NCBI GenBank assembly: GCA_963830495.1
Contig: CAWHMS010000002.1
Coordinates: 62,001-126,000, forward strand
From: CAWHMS01 sp963830495
Lineage (GTDB): Bacteria > Actinomycetota > Actinomycetes > Propionibacteriales > Nocardioidaceae
Length of the DNA: 64,000 nucleotides
Direction of reading: 5' to 3'
This document shows positions 8,099 to 16,409 of the stretch, in pieces. Each line of letters starts with the position of its first letter. Within the stretch, counting starts at the first letter, position 1. The notes under the pieces are model-generated. The model was not told where the DNA came from and searched no databases. It saw only the letters and a program-made list of their open reading frames with translations. The position numbers and the translations under genes are program-made.

Positions 8099-9316
8099 AT
8101 GGGAGCCTCGTCCTCCTCGCCCCCGTCTCGCTATCACCCCCGGCGCGTCCTCGTCGCGCTGTCCGATCGCGAGAACACCGTCGTGGCCGATGCGCTTCGC
8201 CAGGAGACGACGGGTGGGATCATCCTGCTCATCGCCGCCGTGGTGGCGATGCTGTGGGCCAACAGTCCCTGGACTGCGTCGTACGACGAGCTCAAACACC
8301 TTCACGTCGGGCCACTGTCGCTCGAGCACTGGGCGGCCGACGGTGGGCTCGCCCTCTTCTTCTTCGTCGCCGGTCTCGAGCTCAAGCGTGAGCTCACGGT
8401 GGGCAGCCTGCGGCGGCTGGCGGACGCCATGGTGCCGGTCACGTCTGCGGTGGCCGGCATGGTGGCTCCCGCCGCGATCTACCTGATGATCAACGTGCGC
8501 GGGCAGCCCGACGGTTGGGCAGTGCCGATGGCCACCGACATCGCGTTCGCGCTGGCTGTGCTGGCTGTCGTCGGTAGCGCCCTCCCGCCCGCGCTGCGTG
8601 CCTTCCTGCTGACGCTCGCGGTGGTCGACGACCTCGGCGCGATCATCGTGATCGCCACCGTGTTCACCACCGATCTCGACACCTCGTCACTGCTGGGAGC
8701 CGCAGCGCTGCTGGCGATCTTCGGTGTCCTGCAGCGCCGCCGCGTGCACGGCTGGTACGTCTACCTGCCCTTGGCCGTGGGCACTTGGTGGCTGGTCTAC
8801 CAGAGTGGCGTGCACGCCACGATCGCTGGCGTGGCGCTGGGGCTGCTCATCCGGTGCCGCCCCGACGACGGCGAGGACTCGTCACCGGCCGACGATCTGG
8901 AGCATCGACTGCGTCCGCTGTCCGCCGGTGTGGCGGTTCCGTTCTTCGCGCTCATGGCGGCCGGCATCGAGGTCACCGGGGGACGCGAGCTGTTGCACGA
9001 CCCGGTCGTCGTCGGCATCGTGCTCGGGCTGGTGCTCGGCAAGACCATCGGGGTCTTCGGCGGTGCCTGGCTGGTCACCAAGCTCACCCACGCGGAGCTG
9101 GCTGACGAGATCCACTGGGGTGACATCGTGGGAGTGGCGACGCTGTCCGGCGTGGGGTTCACCGTGTCGTTGCTGATCGCGGAGCTGGCCCTCTCCGGCA
9201 GCGAGGTCACGACGGCGAAGACTGCCGTGCTGGCAGGCTCGCTACTCGCGGGCGTCGCGGGCGGCTGGATACTCCGCCGCCGCAACCGCCACCATCGATC
9301 GCAGGCCACCACCTGA
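8099..9316 (+). CDS. nhaA: Na+/H+ antiporter NhaA
   Basis: 405 residues. The ATG at 8099 follows AAAGGA at good spacing; an in-frame GTG/ATG run upstream to 8045 is not needed. Conserved NhaA motifs are present: ALFFFVAGLELKRELTVG, MATDIAFALAVLAVVG with the Asp pair region continuing as AVVDDLGAIIVIA (the ion-binding Asp-Asp), and the C-terminal GVGFTVSLLIAELAL. About 11-12 membrane helices. Extrudes Na+ in exchange for protons, giving alkaline-pH and salt tolerance. It sits where mycobacteria carry a secreted protease gene (Rv3668c), so it is a lineage-specific substitution in an otherwise conserved block. Confidence 0.96.
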   Translation: MGASSSSPPSRYHPRRVLVALSDRENTVVADALRQETTGGIILLIAAVVAMLWANSPWTASYDELKHLHVGPLSLEHWAADGGLALFFFVAGLELKRELTVGSLRRLADAMVPVTSAVAGMVAPAAIYLMINVRGQPDGWAVPMATDIAFALAVLAVVGSALPPALRAFLLTLAVVDDLGAIIVIATVFTTDLDTSSLLGAAALLAIFGVLQRRRVHGWYVYLPLAVGTWWLVYQSGVHATIAGVALGLLIRCRPDDGEDSSPADDLEHRLRPLSAGVAVPFFALMAAGIEVTGGRELLHDPVVVGIVLGLVLGKTIGVFGGAWLVTKLTHAELADEIHWGDIVGVATLSGVGFTVSLLIAELALSGSEVTTAKTAVLAGSLLAGVAGGWILRRRNRHHRSQATT

Positions 9317-9355
9317 CGCCGTAGGGTGGGCGAGACGCACAGCGAGAGGACTCAG

Positions 9356-9757
9356 ATGACGACCAAGCAGGTAGAACAGGGTCCGACCGAAGAGCCCACC
9401 ATCGGTCGCCTGGTCGCTGACACCACCAAGGACTTCTCCGCACTGGTTCGCAACGAGATCGAGCTGGCGAAGACCGAGCTGAGGATCAGCGTCAAAGCGG
9501 GCGGCATCGGGATCGGTCTCTTCGCGGCAGCCGGGTTCCTCGTCCTGCTCGCGATCGTCATGGCCTCGTTCGCGCTCGCACTCTTTCTGGACTGGTGGAT
9601 CGTCGGTACGGCGACCGCCTTCATCATCGTCTTCGGCCTGTACGTCCTGATCGCCGCCATCCTGGCCGCCATCGGTGTCAGGAAGGTCAAGCAGGTCCGC
9701 GCACCCGAACAGACCATCGACGCGGTCAAGAGCACCAAGCAGGTCTTCCAGCTCTGA
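9356..9757 (+). CDS. Phage-holin-superfamily III (DUF1469) membrane protein
   Basis: 133 residues starting at ATG after GAGAGGA. The cytoplasmic N-terminus (IGRLVADTTKDFSALVRNEI, ELAKTELR) is amphipathic and is followed by two long hydrophobic helices (GLFAAAGFLVLLAIVMASFA and the next segment around 75-105). This is the Actinobacterial Holin-X family; the name reflects topology and there is no sign of a phage here. Same place as Rv3669 in mycobacteria. Five bases separate it from the downstream hydrolase gene, so the two are probably co-transcribed. Function unknown; likely envelope-related. Confidence 0.85.
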   Translation: MTTKQVEQGPTEEPTIGRLVADTTKDFSALVRNEIELAKTELRISVKAGGIGIGLFAAAGFLVLLAIVMASFALALFLDWWIVGTATAFIIVFGLYVLIAAILAAIGVRKVKQVRAPEQTIDAVKSTKQVFQL

Positions 9758-9762
9758 CGGCG

Positions 9763-10701
9763 GTGACTGGTCGGACCCTCCAGCATCGCTTCGTCTCGGC
9801 CAACGGGGCCCGGTTCCACGTGGTCACTCGGAGCGCTGCATCGGGGTCGGGCGCGGCGCCCCGGCGGCCGGCACTGCCGCTGGTGCTCTTCCTGCATGGC
9901 TTCCCCCAGGCCTGGTGGGCGTGGCGCCGCCAGCTGCCGGCCGTGGCCCAGGCCGGCTACCCGGTCGCGGCCATGGACCTGCGTGGGTATGGCGACAGCG
10001 ACAAGCCGCCCCGTGGCTACGACCCGCTGACCCTGGCTGCCGACGTCGTCGGCGTCGTCCGGTCTCTCGGACACCGCCGCGCCGTGGTCGTCGGCCAGGG
10101 CTGGGGCGGGTACGTCGGCTGGACGGCTGCGACCGTGCATCCGGACCGGGTGCTCGCGCTGGCGGCGGTGGGAGCGCCGCATCCACGTGCGATGCTCCGG
10201 CTACCGACCGGGCTGACCAGACACGGGCTCGGTCACGTCCTGGCCATGCAGCTACCGGTCTGGCCGGAGCGACGGATCAGGCAGGCGGCATACCTCGAGG
10301 AGCATCTCGCGAGCTGGTCGTCTCCAAGCTCGGCGTTTCCTCGGCCCGACGACGTGGCGCGCTCGCGCGAGGCGCTGTCGCACTGGCCTTCACCGCACTG
10401 CGTGCTCGAGTACCACCGGTGGCTGCTGCGATCGAGGCTCCGCGCGGACGGTCGCGCCTTCGCCGCCGCGATGCGTCGACCGGTCTCGGTGCCAGTGCTG
10501 ATGCTCACGGGCGTCGACGACCCCGCGCTTGGCCGACGGGCAGTGGCGGCGTCGGGGCGGTACGCGCACGGGCCGCTCGATGCCGTGGTCGTCGACCGTG
10601 CGGGGCACTTTCCCCATGAGGAGCAGCCCGACGTGGTGACCGCACTGCTTCTCTCCTGGTTGTCAGAGCGCGCAGTCGCCGGTGTCGACCTCGTCGGTTG
10701 A
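9763..10701 (+). CDS. Alpha/beta hydrolase, EphE-like (possible epoxide hydrolase)
   Basis: 312 residues from GTG, 5 bp after the holin-like gene. LVLFLHGFPQAWWAWRRQLP has the HGFP oxyanion motif, DLRGYGDSDKPPRGYDP the RGYGxSDxP motif of epoxide hydrolases, VVVGQGWGGYVGW the nucleophile elbow, and the C-terminal VVDRAGHFPHEEQPD supplies the catalytic His. The elbow reads G-Q-G-W-G-G: the usual nucleophile (Asp or Ser) is Gly in this protein, so catalysis by the normal route is doubtful. It occupies the position of ephE (Rv3670). The last 39 bp overlap the 3' end of marP on the other strand. Confidence 0.8.
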   Translation: MTGRTLQHRFVSANGARFHVVTRSAASGSGAAPRRPALPLVLFLHGFPQAWWAWRRQLPAVAQAGYPVAAMDLRGYGDSDKPPRGYDPLTLAADVVGVVRSLGHRRAVVVGQGWGGYVGWTAATVHPDRVLALAAVGAPHPRAMLRLPTGLTRHGLGHVLAMQLPVWPERRIRQAAYLEEHLASWSSPSSAFPRPDDVARSREALSHWPSPHCVLEYHRWLLRSRLRADGRAFAAAMRRPVSVPVLMLTGVDDPALGRRAVAASGRYAHGPLDAVVVDRAGHFPHEEQPDVVTALLLSWLSERAVAGVDLVG

Positions 10702-11844
10702 CAGGCTGCCGCCGGCGGCAGCCTCCGCCACCTGCTCGACCGTCAACGCATAACCGGTCCGAGCATCGGTCACGGAGGCGGCGAAGATGACCCCCAGCAC
10801 CTGGCCACGCGGGGTGACCAGTGGGCCACCCGAGTTGCCGGACCGGACCAGCGCATAGACGGAGTAGGTGTCCCGGTCGACCTGCTCGTCCCCATAGATG
10901 TTGGTACTGCGCAACGTCTGCCGGTCTCGAATCCGAGCCGGTTGGACGTCATACGGTCCGTTCTCCGGAAAGCCGAGCACGGCTGCGGGATCTCCCGTCT
11001 GGCCGGCGCGGGCCGCGAAGTCGAGGGCGGGGGCGCTCAGCCCCGGCACGTTAAGCACGGCGACGTCGACGTCGGAGTCGTAGTAGACGACCGTGGCCTC
11101 CAGCTCGTCGTCATCGATGGCCACCACCGGCTCGTCCACGCCGGCCAGCACGTGCGCGTTGGTCATCACCAGCTCGGTGTCGTAGACGAAGCCGCTGCCC
11201 TCGAGGCTGCGGCCGCAGGCATCCGCCTCGCCGAGGATCTTCACGACACTGGGCTGCGCCGCCACCACACCGGGGCGGGCACCGACTCCGGTGCTGGGCG
11301 CGGGGACCTCCTTGATGCGTTCGGGCGTGAAGGGCTCGAGGTAGGTCGGGAACGCAGACGAGCCCACCAGCGCCGTGAAGGCGCTCAACAGCTGATCCGC
11401 TCCGCCGGGGAGTACGTCGTCCACCGTGCCCAGCACGGCGGAGGTGCGGACCGCCCGGTTGAGCCCTCGCATCTCGACCCCGTTGACGGCCAGTCCGAGC
11501 ACCCACGCGATCAGCAGCATGGCCGCCACGCTGAGGGCCGCACCGCCCATCGCGTCGAAGACGCGGGCCGGATGCCAGGTGACCCGCGACCTGAGCTGCC
11601 CGCCGGCGTACGCACCGGCAGCCTGGCCGAGGAACGCGCAGGCGATGACGAGCAGTACCGCCGCCAGCGAGACGGTGAGGCCGGGGTCGAAGCCCTCGAA
11701 CAGCGGTGGCGTCACCTGCACACCGAGCAGGCCGCCCAGCAGCAGGCCGACGGTCGAGGTCGCGCCGACCAGGAACCCCTGTTGGTAGCCCGAGATGGCG
11801 TAGGCCAGCGCGATGATGACGAGCAACCAGTCGAGGCCGTTCAC
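10663..11844 (-). CDS. marP: MarP-type membrane-anchored periplasmic serine protease
   Basis: 393 residues. A CvpA-like domain with four membrane helices (residues about 1-120) is joined to an extracytoplasmic chymotrypsin-fold protease. Catalytic residues are visible: His231 in TNAHVLAGVD, Asp260 in DSDVDVAVL and Ser338 in RSGNSGGPL. Cys210 and Cys391 correspond to the regulatory disulfide of M. tuberculosis MarP (Rv3671c), whose family role is cleavage of a peptidoglycan hydrolase under acid stress. Last gene of the nth-tlpA-nudix-marP operon; its start overlaps the nudix stop by 4 bp. Its 3' end overlaps the convergent hydrolase gene by 39 bp. Confidence 0.93.
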   Translation of the reverse strand: MNGLDWLLVIIALAYAISGYQQGFLVGATSTVGLLLGGLLGVQVTPPLFEGFDPGLTVSLAAVLLVIACAFLGQAAGAYAGGQLRSRVTWHPARVFDAMGGAALSVAAMLLIAWVLGLAVNGVEMRGLNRAVRTSAVLGTVDDVLPGGADQLLSAFTALVGSSAFPTYLEPFTPERIKEVPAPSTGVGARPGVVAAQPSVVKILGEADACGRSLEGSGFVYDTELVMTNAHVLAGVDEPVVAIDDDELEATVVYYDSDVDVAVLNVPGLSAPALDFAARAGQTGDPAAVLGFPENGPYDVQPARIRDRQTLRSTNIYGDEQVDRDTYSVYALVRSGNSGGPLVTPRGQVLGVIFAASVTDARTGYALTVEQVAEAAAGGSLSTDEVDTGDCAL

Positions 11845-12542
11845 AGACCCGTCACCCCGCGCTCCAGATCACGCATGGAGCTGGCGAGCAGCCGGTCCGG
11901 CAGGTCGACGTGCCGGGTCTCATCCCAGGGCAGCTCCCAGCCCACGATGGCGAACAGGCGCGCCAGGATCCCGGCCGTGAATCCCCAGACCACGAGATCA
12001 CGGGCGAGGAAGCCCGGTCCGACGAAGCCGGACGGGTGTCGGACCATGACCCGGTTGGCGGGTTCGAGCAGCTTGGCGACCGGGATCAGGTGCACGGAGG
12101 CGGTCTCGGCCGGGTCGACGGCGGCAACCGGGGACGGCACCCGCCACCAGCCGAGCACCGGCGTCACTGAGAAGTTCGTCGGCGGCAGCCAGAGCGTGGG
12201 CAGGACGCCGAACACCTGGACCCCGGTGGGGTCGAGCCCGGTCTCCTCCTCCGCCTCACGGAGCGCTGCCGCCACCGCGTCGACGTCGTCTGGATCCTCG
12301 CGCCCGCCGGGGAAGGCGACCTGGCCCGCATGGGAGCGCATGTCGTGGGCGCGCTCGGTCAGCAGCAGCAGCGGCCCCCGGGCATCCTCGCCGAACAGCA
12401 CGAGCACGGAGGCCGGTCGGGTCTCGACGTCTCGGGGAGGCAGGAAGCGGGAGAGGTCGCCGGGCCCGACCCTGGGCACGGCCTCCGCGACCGGCGTCAG
12501 CCAGTGCGGAAGCCGGCGCGATTCGTCCGCCGGATCACTCAC
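11841..12542 (-). CDS. NUDIX hydrolase, CoA pyrophosphatase type
   Basis: 233 residues from GTG. The Nudix box GGREDPDDVDAVAAALREAE continuing into EETGLD matches Gx5Ex7REUxEExGU, and the preceding LLTERAHDMRSHAGQVAFPG carries the LLTxR...HxGQxxFPGG signature of the NudL/Nudt7 group that cleaves CoA to 4'-phosphopantetheine and 3',5'-ADP. Equivalent to Rv3672c. Overlaps marP downstream and tlpA upstream by 4 bp each, so the four-gene operon is tightly coupled. Its functional link with the envelope protease is unknown. Confidence 0.92.
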   Translation of the reverse strand: MSDPADESRRLPHWLTPVAEAVPRVGPGDLSRFLPPRDVETRPASVLVLFGEDARGPLLLLTERAHDMRSHAGQVAFPGGREDPDDVDAVAAALREAEEETGLDPTGVQVFGVLPTLWLPPTNFSVTPVLGWWRVPSPVAAVDPAETASVHLIPVAKLLEPANRVMVRHPSGFVGPGFLARDLVVWGFTAGILARLFAIVGWELPWDETRHVDLPDRLLASSMRDLERGVTGL

Positions 12543-13180
12543 AGCCGCACCGCCACACCAAGGTGCTCGTCGACCATGTCGGCGAGCTCGTCCGCCGAGG
12601 CCACGACGTCCGGATGGACGAAGGCGACGGTGCCGTCGGCCTCGACGAAGACGGTCATCGGAAGGCCCTGCATGCGCAGCGGCCCGCGCGTCGCACCTTC
12701 AGGATCGGCGAGCTGCGGGTAGGTCAGGTCGTACTCGGCGGCGAAGGCGACGGCCTGGCCGGGGAGCGGGTCCTGCCAGTCGATGCCGATGACGGCCACG
12801 TCGCCACGGGCCGCCTCGTAGACCTGCTGGAAGAGTGGCGCCTCGGTCCGGCACGGGCCGCAGTACTGCGCCCACAGGTTGAGCACGGCAGGGGTGCCAA
12901 GGCCGGCCAGGTTGACGTCCCTCCCCCCTCCCAGGCACGGCAGCACCAGGGCCGGGATCCCGTCGGCGCCTGGCCGAGCCTCGATGTCGGAGGCAGGGCA
13001 GCGGGCGATGCCCGCGGCCGCCTTCGCCGCCCGGAGATCGGGCGTGTCGACATCGACCGGGGCGCTGTCCGGCTCGAACGTGTATGTCGCCGACGTGTCC
13101 ACTCCGCCGCTGCAGCCGGTGCCGGCCAGAGCGCACGCGGTCAGCGCGCCGGCGATCCGCGCGCGCGCTGCCCAGGTCAT
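12539..13180 (-). CDS. TlpA-family thioredoxin-like lipoprotein
   Basis: 213 residues. Start ATG (MTWAARARIAG) gives a short signal peptide ending in the lipobox LAGTGC, so the mature protein is a lipoprotein on the outer face of the membrane. The thioredoxin fold contains WAQYCGPCRTEAP (CxxC) near residue 110, the DWQDP insert typical of TlpA/ResA, and a cis-Pro region around QGLPMTVFVEADG. Expected to reduce or isomerise disulfides of envelope proteins; the Cys pair of MarP encoded next to it is an attractive but unproven substrate. Equivalent to Rv3673c. Overlaps nth upstream by 4 bp. Confidence 0.9.
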   Translation of the reverse strand: MTWAARARIAGALTACALAGTGCSGGVDTSATYTFEPDSAPVDVDTPDLRAAKAAAGIARCPASDIEARPGADGIPALVLPCLGGGRDVNLAGLGTPAVLNLWAQYCGPCRTEAPLFQQVYEAARGDVAVIGIDWQDPLPGQAVAFAAEYDLTYPQLADPEGATRGPLRMQGLPMTVFVEADGTVAFVHPDVVASADELADMVDEHLGVAVRL

Positions 13181-13896
13181 GCCCGGCCCTCGACACGCAG
13201 CAGCTTCCGCGCGGTGGCCGGATCGGTGGGACCTTCGCCGTACGACGGACACTGCCGCGCGACCGGACAGGCACCACAGGCAGGGTTCCGAGCGTGGCAG
13301 CACCGACGGCCGTGCCAGATCAGGTGGTGGCTCAGCATCGTCCAGTCCTTGCGCGGGAAGAGCGCGCCCACCTCGTGCTCGACCTTGACGGCGTCGTGCT
13401 CGGCGGTCCAGCCGAACCGGCGAGCGAGCCTGCCGACGTGCGTGTCGACGGTGATGCCCGGTACGTCGAAGCCGTTGCCCAGGACGACATTGGCGGTCTT
13501 GCGCCCCACCCCTGGCAGCGTTACCAGGTCGTCGAGCCGGCCAGGAACCTCACCGTCGAACCGCTCGAGCACAGCCGCGGCGAGCTTCATGATCGAGGCG
13601 GACTTGGCCCGGAAGAAGCCGGTCGGGGCGATGATCGCCTCCACGTCGGCCGTGTCGGCCGCGGCCAGCTCCGCCGGGCCGGGGTATCGCTCGAACAGGG
13701 TGGGGCTGACGGCGTTGACGCGCTTGTCCGTCGTCTGCGCCGACAGCACCGTGACGACCAGCAACTGCCATGGCGTGCTGAAGTCCAGCTCGATGGTGGC
13801 GTCGGGATACGTGTCGGCCAGGATCCGGTTGATCCGACGAGCCCGCCGGACGAGCGCCGTACGGCTCTCCCCAGCGGCAGCGGCGGCAACGGACAT
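13177..13896 (-). CDS. nth: Endonuclease III (DNA glycosylase/AP lyase)
   Basis: 239 residues from ATG. Removes oxidised pyrimidines and nicks the abasic site. The helix-hairpin-helix VTLPGVGRKTANVVLG carries the catalytic Lys (in GRKTA), and ITVDTHVGRL carries the catalytic Asp. The C-terminal cluster CHARNPACGACPVARQC has the CxnCx2Cx5C spacing that binds the 4Fe-4S cluster. Equivalent to Rv3674c and first gene of the operon running to marP. It is divergent from crp; the 151-bp space between them holds a perfect palindrome. Confidence 0.96.
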   Translation of the reverse strand: MSVAAAAAGESRTALVRRARRINRILADTYPDATIELDFSTPWQLLVVTVLSAQTTDKRVNAVSPTLFERYPGPAELAAADTADVEAIIAPTGFFRAKSASIMKLAAAVLERFDGEVPGRLDDLVTLPGVGRKTANVVLGNGFDVPGITVDTHVGRLARRFGWTAEHDAVKVEHEVGALFPRKDWTMLSHHLIWHGRRCCHARNPACGACPVARQCPSYGEGPTDPATARKLLRVEGRA

Positions 13897-13984
13897 GCGC
13901 CCAAGAATACGGCGTGCAGGGGGCTGCTCCTGCCGCCGAGACAGGCCTTGGAGGTCGTCTCGGCATGGCAGTTGCTGGGCTAAT

Positions 13985-14001
13985 GCGTCACACTGTGACG
14001 C
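13985..14001. promoter_or_regulatory. Perfect palindrome between nth and crp
   Basis: GCGTCACA-C-TGTGACGC: 8-bp arms with a 1-bp centre, 47 bp before the crp start. TGTGA and TCACA are the half-sites of Crp proteins, but here they face the opposite way (TCACA then TGTGA) from the classic TGTGA-N6-TCACA. A further half-site-like GTGACA follows at 14002-14007. It may be an autoregulatory site for the adjacent Crp or a site for another factor. Confidence 0.5.
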
Positions 14002-14047
14002 GTGACACCGTCCCGGGCGTGTCGCGCCCGGCCTGAGGAGGAGCTGC

Positions 14048-14725
14048 GTGAACACCGATGTGCTGCGGCAGGCCCCGCTCTTCAGCGGGCTCGACGACGA
14101 GGCCGCTGAGGCTCTGCAGGCGTCGATGACCGAGAGCAAGCTACCGCGGGGTGACGTGCTGTTCCGCGAAGGTGACGAGGGCGACCGGCTCTACATCGTC
14201 ACCGACGGCAAGATCAAGCTGGGCCGCACCTCCAACGACGGGCGCGAGAACCTGCTGGCGATCCTCGGACCGGGGCAGATGTTCGGCGAGCTGTCGCTCT
14301 TCGATCCGGGCCCCCGGTCCGCCACCGTCACGGCGGTCACCGACTGCGTCATGCGCAGCCTGGGGCACCAGGAGCTCGGCCGCTGGCTCAACGGTCGCCC
14401 TGAGGTGGCGCGCGGACTGTTGGCCCAGCTCGCGGGTCGGCTGCGGCGGGCCAACGACGTGGTGGCGGACCTGGTGTTCTCCGACGTACCGGGCCGGGTG
14501 GCCAAGGCGCTGCTCGACCTGTCGCAACGGTTCGGGCGCACGGCGGACGACGGGGTGCACGTGCACCACGACCTGACCCAGGAGGAGCTGGCCCAGCTGG
14601 TCGGAGCCTCGCGCGAGACCGTCAACAAGGCGTTGGCCGACTTCGCCTCCCGCGGCTGGCTCCGGCTGGAGGCCCGCTCGGTCGTGATCCTGGACATCGA
14701 ACGGCTCCGGCGCCGGGCCCGCTGA
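14048..14725 (+). CDS. crp: Crp/Fnr-family cAMP-binding transcriptional regulator
   Basis: 225 residues from GTG, preceded by GAGGAGGAG. The N-terminal cyclic-nucleotide fold includes GDVLFREGDEGDRLYIVTDG and the phosphate-binding cassette FGELSLFDPGPRSATVTA (with the Arg-Ser-Ala-Thr that contacts cAMP); a dimerisation helix follows, then a winged helix with the recognition helix in TQEELAQLVGASRETVNKAL. Closely matches mycobacterial Crp (Rv3676) in layout and position. As a global regulator it may control acs and other carbon genes, but I found no clear canonical Crp site before acs here. Confidence 0.95.
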   Translation: MNTDVLRQAPLFSGLDDEAAEALQASMTESKLPRGDVLFREGDEGDRLYIVTDGKIKLGRTSNDGRENLLAILGPGQMFGELSLFDPGPRSATVTAVTDCVMRSLGHQELGRWLNGRPEVARGLLAQLAGRLRRANDVVADLVFSDVPGRVAKALLDLSQRFGRTADDGVHVHHDLTQEELAQLVGASRETVNKALADFASRGWLRLEARSVVILDIERLRRRAR

Positions 14726-14763
14726 CCTCGCTCCGCCCTCGCCAGACGCACGCTCGCCTCAGG

Positions 14764-15543
14764 TCAGGATTTCGCGTCGCGCAGGTACTCCAGCTGCGCT
14801 CGTACGCTCAGTTCCGCCGCCGGCCACAGCCGCTCGTCGACGTCGGCATAGACCACGCCTACGACGTCCCTCGGCTCGGTGGCGCCGGCCGCCACCGCCT
14901 CCCGCACCTGGTCGAGCCGTGCGGCCCGATGCTTGAGGTAGTGCTCGATCGCTGGCAACGCCTCGTCCAGCACCGGTCCGTGGCCCGGCCAGATCGTCGC
15001 GACCTCGGCCGACTGGGCCAGGTCTCGGAGCCGTCGCAGTGATCCCAGGTAGGCGCCCAGCCTGCCATCGGGATGTGCCACGACCGTCGTACCTCGTCCG
15101 AGCACCGTGTCTCCGGTGAGCACGGCTCGGTCAGCAGGCACGAGGAAGCTGAGCGAGTCGCTGGTGTGCCCGGGCGTGCCCACCACGCGGATCTCGAGTC
15201 CGTCGACGTCGAGGACGTCGCCGTCGCGCAGCCCCTCGCCGCCGTACCGCTGGGCGGGGTCGAGCGCGCGCACGCCGCAACCCAGCCGCTCGGCGAGAGA
15301 CCGGGCACCCTCGCTGTGGTCCGCGTGCCCGTGGGTGAGCAGTACGACGGCCACCTCGCTGGCGGCCTCGGCGACCGCGTCGAGATGACCCGCGTCGAGC
15401 GGACCGGGGTCCACCACCACGCAACGCGACCCGGTGCCCGCCCGCAGGATCCAGGTGTTGGTGCCGTCGAGCGTCATCGGACCCGGGTTCGGCGCCAGGA
15501 CGCAGTCGCCGTGCGCGCCGAAGCGGCCACCTGACCAGGTCAC
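14764..15543 (-). CDS. MBL-fold metallo-hydrolase
   Basis: 259 residues. The start is the GTG whose GTGA overlaps the stop of the upstream NUDIX gene; longer in-frame starts would lie inside that gene. LLTHGHADHSEGARSLAERL is the HxHxDH zinc-binding motif and VLTGDTVLGRGT carries the bridging Asp; GTPGHTSDSLSFL and WPGHGPVLD supply the further His ligands. The N-terminal NPGPMTLDGTNTWIL and the C-terminal helical DUF are as in LACTB2-like proteins, some of which are ribonucleases. Equivalent to Rv3677c. Last gene of the DUF4177-RidA-NUDIX-MBL operon; convergent with crp. Confidence 0.9.
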   Translation of the reverse strand: MTWSGGRFGAHGDCVLAPNPGPMTLDGTNTWILRAGTGSRCVVVDPGPLDAGHLDAVAEAASEVAVVLLTHGHADHSEGARSLAERLGCGVRALDPAQRYGGEGLRDGDVLDVDGLEIRVVGTPGHTSDSLSFLVPADRAVLTGDTVLGRGTTVVAHPDGRLGAYLGSLRRLRDLAQSAEVATIWPGHGPVLDEALPAIEHYLKHRAARLDQVREAVAAGATEPRDVVGVVYADVDERLWPAAELSVRAQLEYLRDAKS

Positions 15544-16409
15544 GGCAGCACGTCCGGCGGCACGGTCAACAGTGCCTCTCCGTCGAGGAGCTCGACCCCC
15601 GGGCACACGGTGACGATGCGCCGCTCTCCCGCCGCCAACAAGGCGGCCTCCGGCGAGGCGAACCCGGCCAGCTCGCGCAGCGTCACGTAGGTCGGTGGCA
15701 GCATCGCCATCGCACCGTCGTCGACACCCGCCGTAGCGATGTCGGGAGGCATCCAGGCCACGGTGTCCGCCTCACCCGAGACGTCACGGGTGCGCTGGCC
15801 CGCGGGCATGGCGGCCATGAAGAAGCGGGTGTCGTAACGGCGCGGCTCGAACTCGGGGGTGACCCAGTGCGCCCACGGCGCCAGCAGGTCGGTCCGCAGC
15901 ACCAGGTCACGACGGTCGAGGAACTCCACGAAAGGCAGCGACCGATCCACCAGCGCCGCCCGATCGCGCTCCCAGTCGTCGCCGGTCGTGTCGCCGACCA
16001 CATCGTCGGGGGTCGGTCCGGCCAGCAGCACCCCCGACTCCTCGAACGTCTCCCGCACAGCAGCGCAGACCAGCGCCCTGGCCATACCCTCCTCGCATCC
16101 CAGCCGCGCTGCCCAGTCCGCGGGTGACGGCCCTGCCCACGCCGTCACGCGGTCGGCATCGCGCGGGTCGACCGTGCCGCCCGGGAAGGCGTACATCCCG
16201 GCGGCGAACTCCATGCCGCGATGGCGCCGGAGAAGGTAGACCTCGACGCCGGCGGTGCTACCGGAGCCGGCGGTGCTGCCGGAGCCGGGGCGAAGCAGCA
16301 CCACGGTCGAGGCGTGTCGGGGTTCGACCGGCACCCGGTCGCCGGTCAGGTAGGCCCGGGCGTGCTCCGCCAGCCACGGCGGCAGTCGGCGGGTGGCGGC
16401 CAGGGTCAC
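15540..16409 (-). CDS. NUDIX hydrolase (Nudt19-like)
   Basis: 289 residues from GTG. VEVYLLRRHRGMEFAAGMYA then FPGGTVDPRDADRVT start the domain, and ALVCAAVRETFEESGVLLAG is the Nudix helix with REUxEESGU. The long insert between the FPGG strand and the helix is typical of the Nudt7/19 branch, linked to CoA or acyl-CoA hydrolysis. Start and stop each overlap neighbours by 4 bp (GTGA), giving strong coupling with RidA upstream and the MBL gene downstream. Substrate not determinable from sequence. Confidence 0.88.
   Translation of the reverse strand: MTLAATRRLPPWLAEHARAYLTGDRVPVEPRHASTVVLLRPGSGSTAGSGSTAGVEVYLLRRHRGMEFAAGMYAFPGGTVDPRDADRVTAWAGPSPADWAARLGCEEGMARALVCAAVRETFEESGVLLAGPTPDDVVGDTTGDDWERDRAALVDRSLPFVEFLDRRDLVLRTDLLAPWAHWVTPEFEPRRYDTRFFMAAMPAGQRTRDVSGEADTVAWMPPDIATAGVDDGAMAMLPPTYVTLRELAGFASPEAALLAAGERRIVTVCPGVELLDGEALLTVPPDVLP

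Noticed and set aside
9356..9757. Prophage holin
   Set aside because: The Holin-X name reflects topology; neighbours are chromosomal housekeeping genes and the order matches Rv3667-Rv3670.
10942..12792. 616-residue open frame on the plus strand opposite marP and the NUDIX gene
   Set aside because: It spans several genes with clear catalytic motifs on the other strand and has no recognisable domain.
12563..14005. 480-residue plus-strand frame opposite tlpA and nth
   Set aside because: nth and tlpA motifs on the minus strand are unmistakable; this frame is low-complexity.
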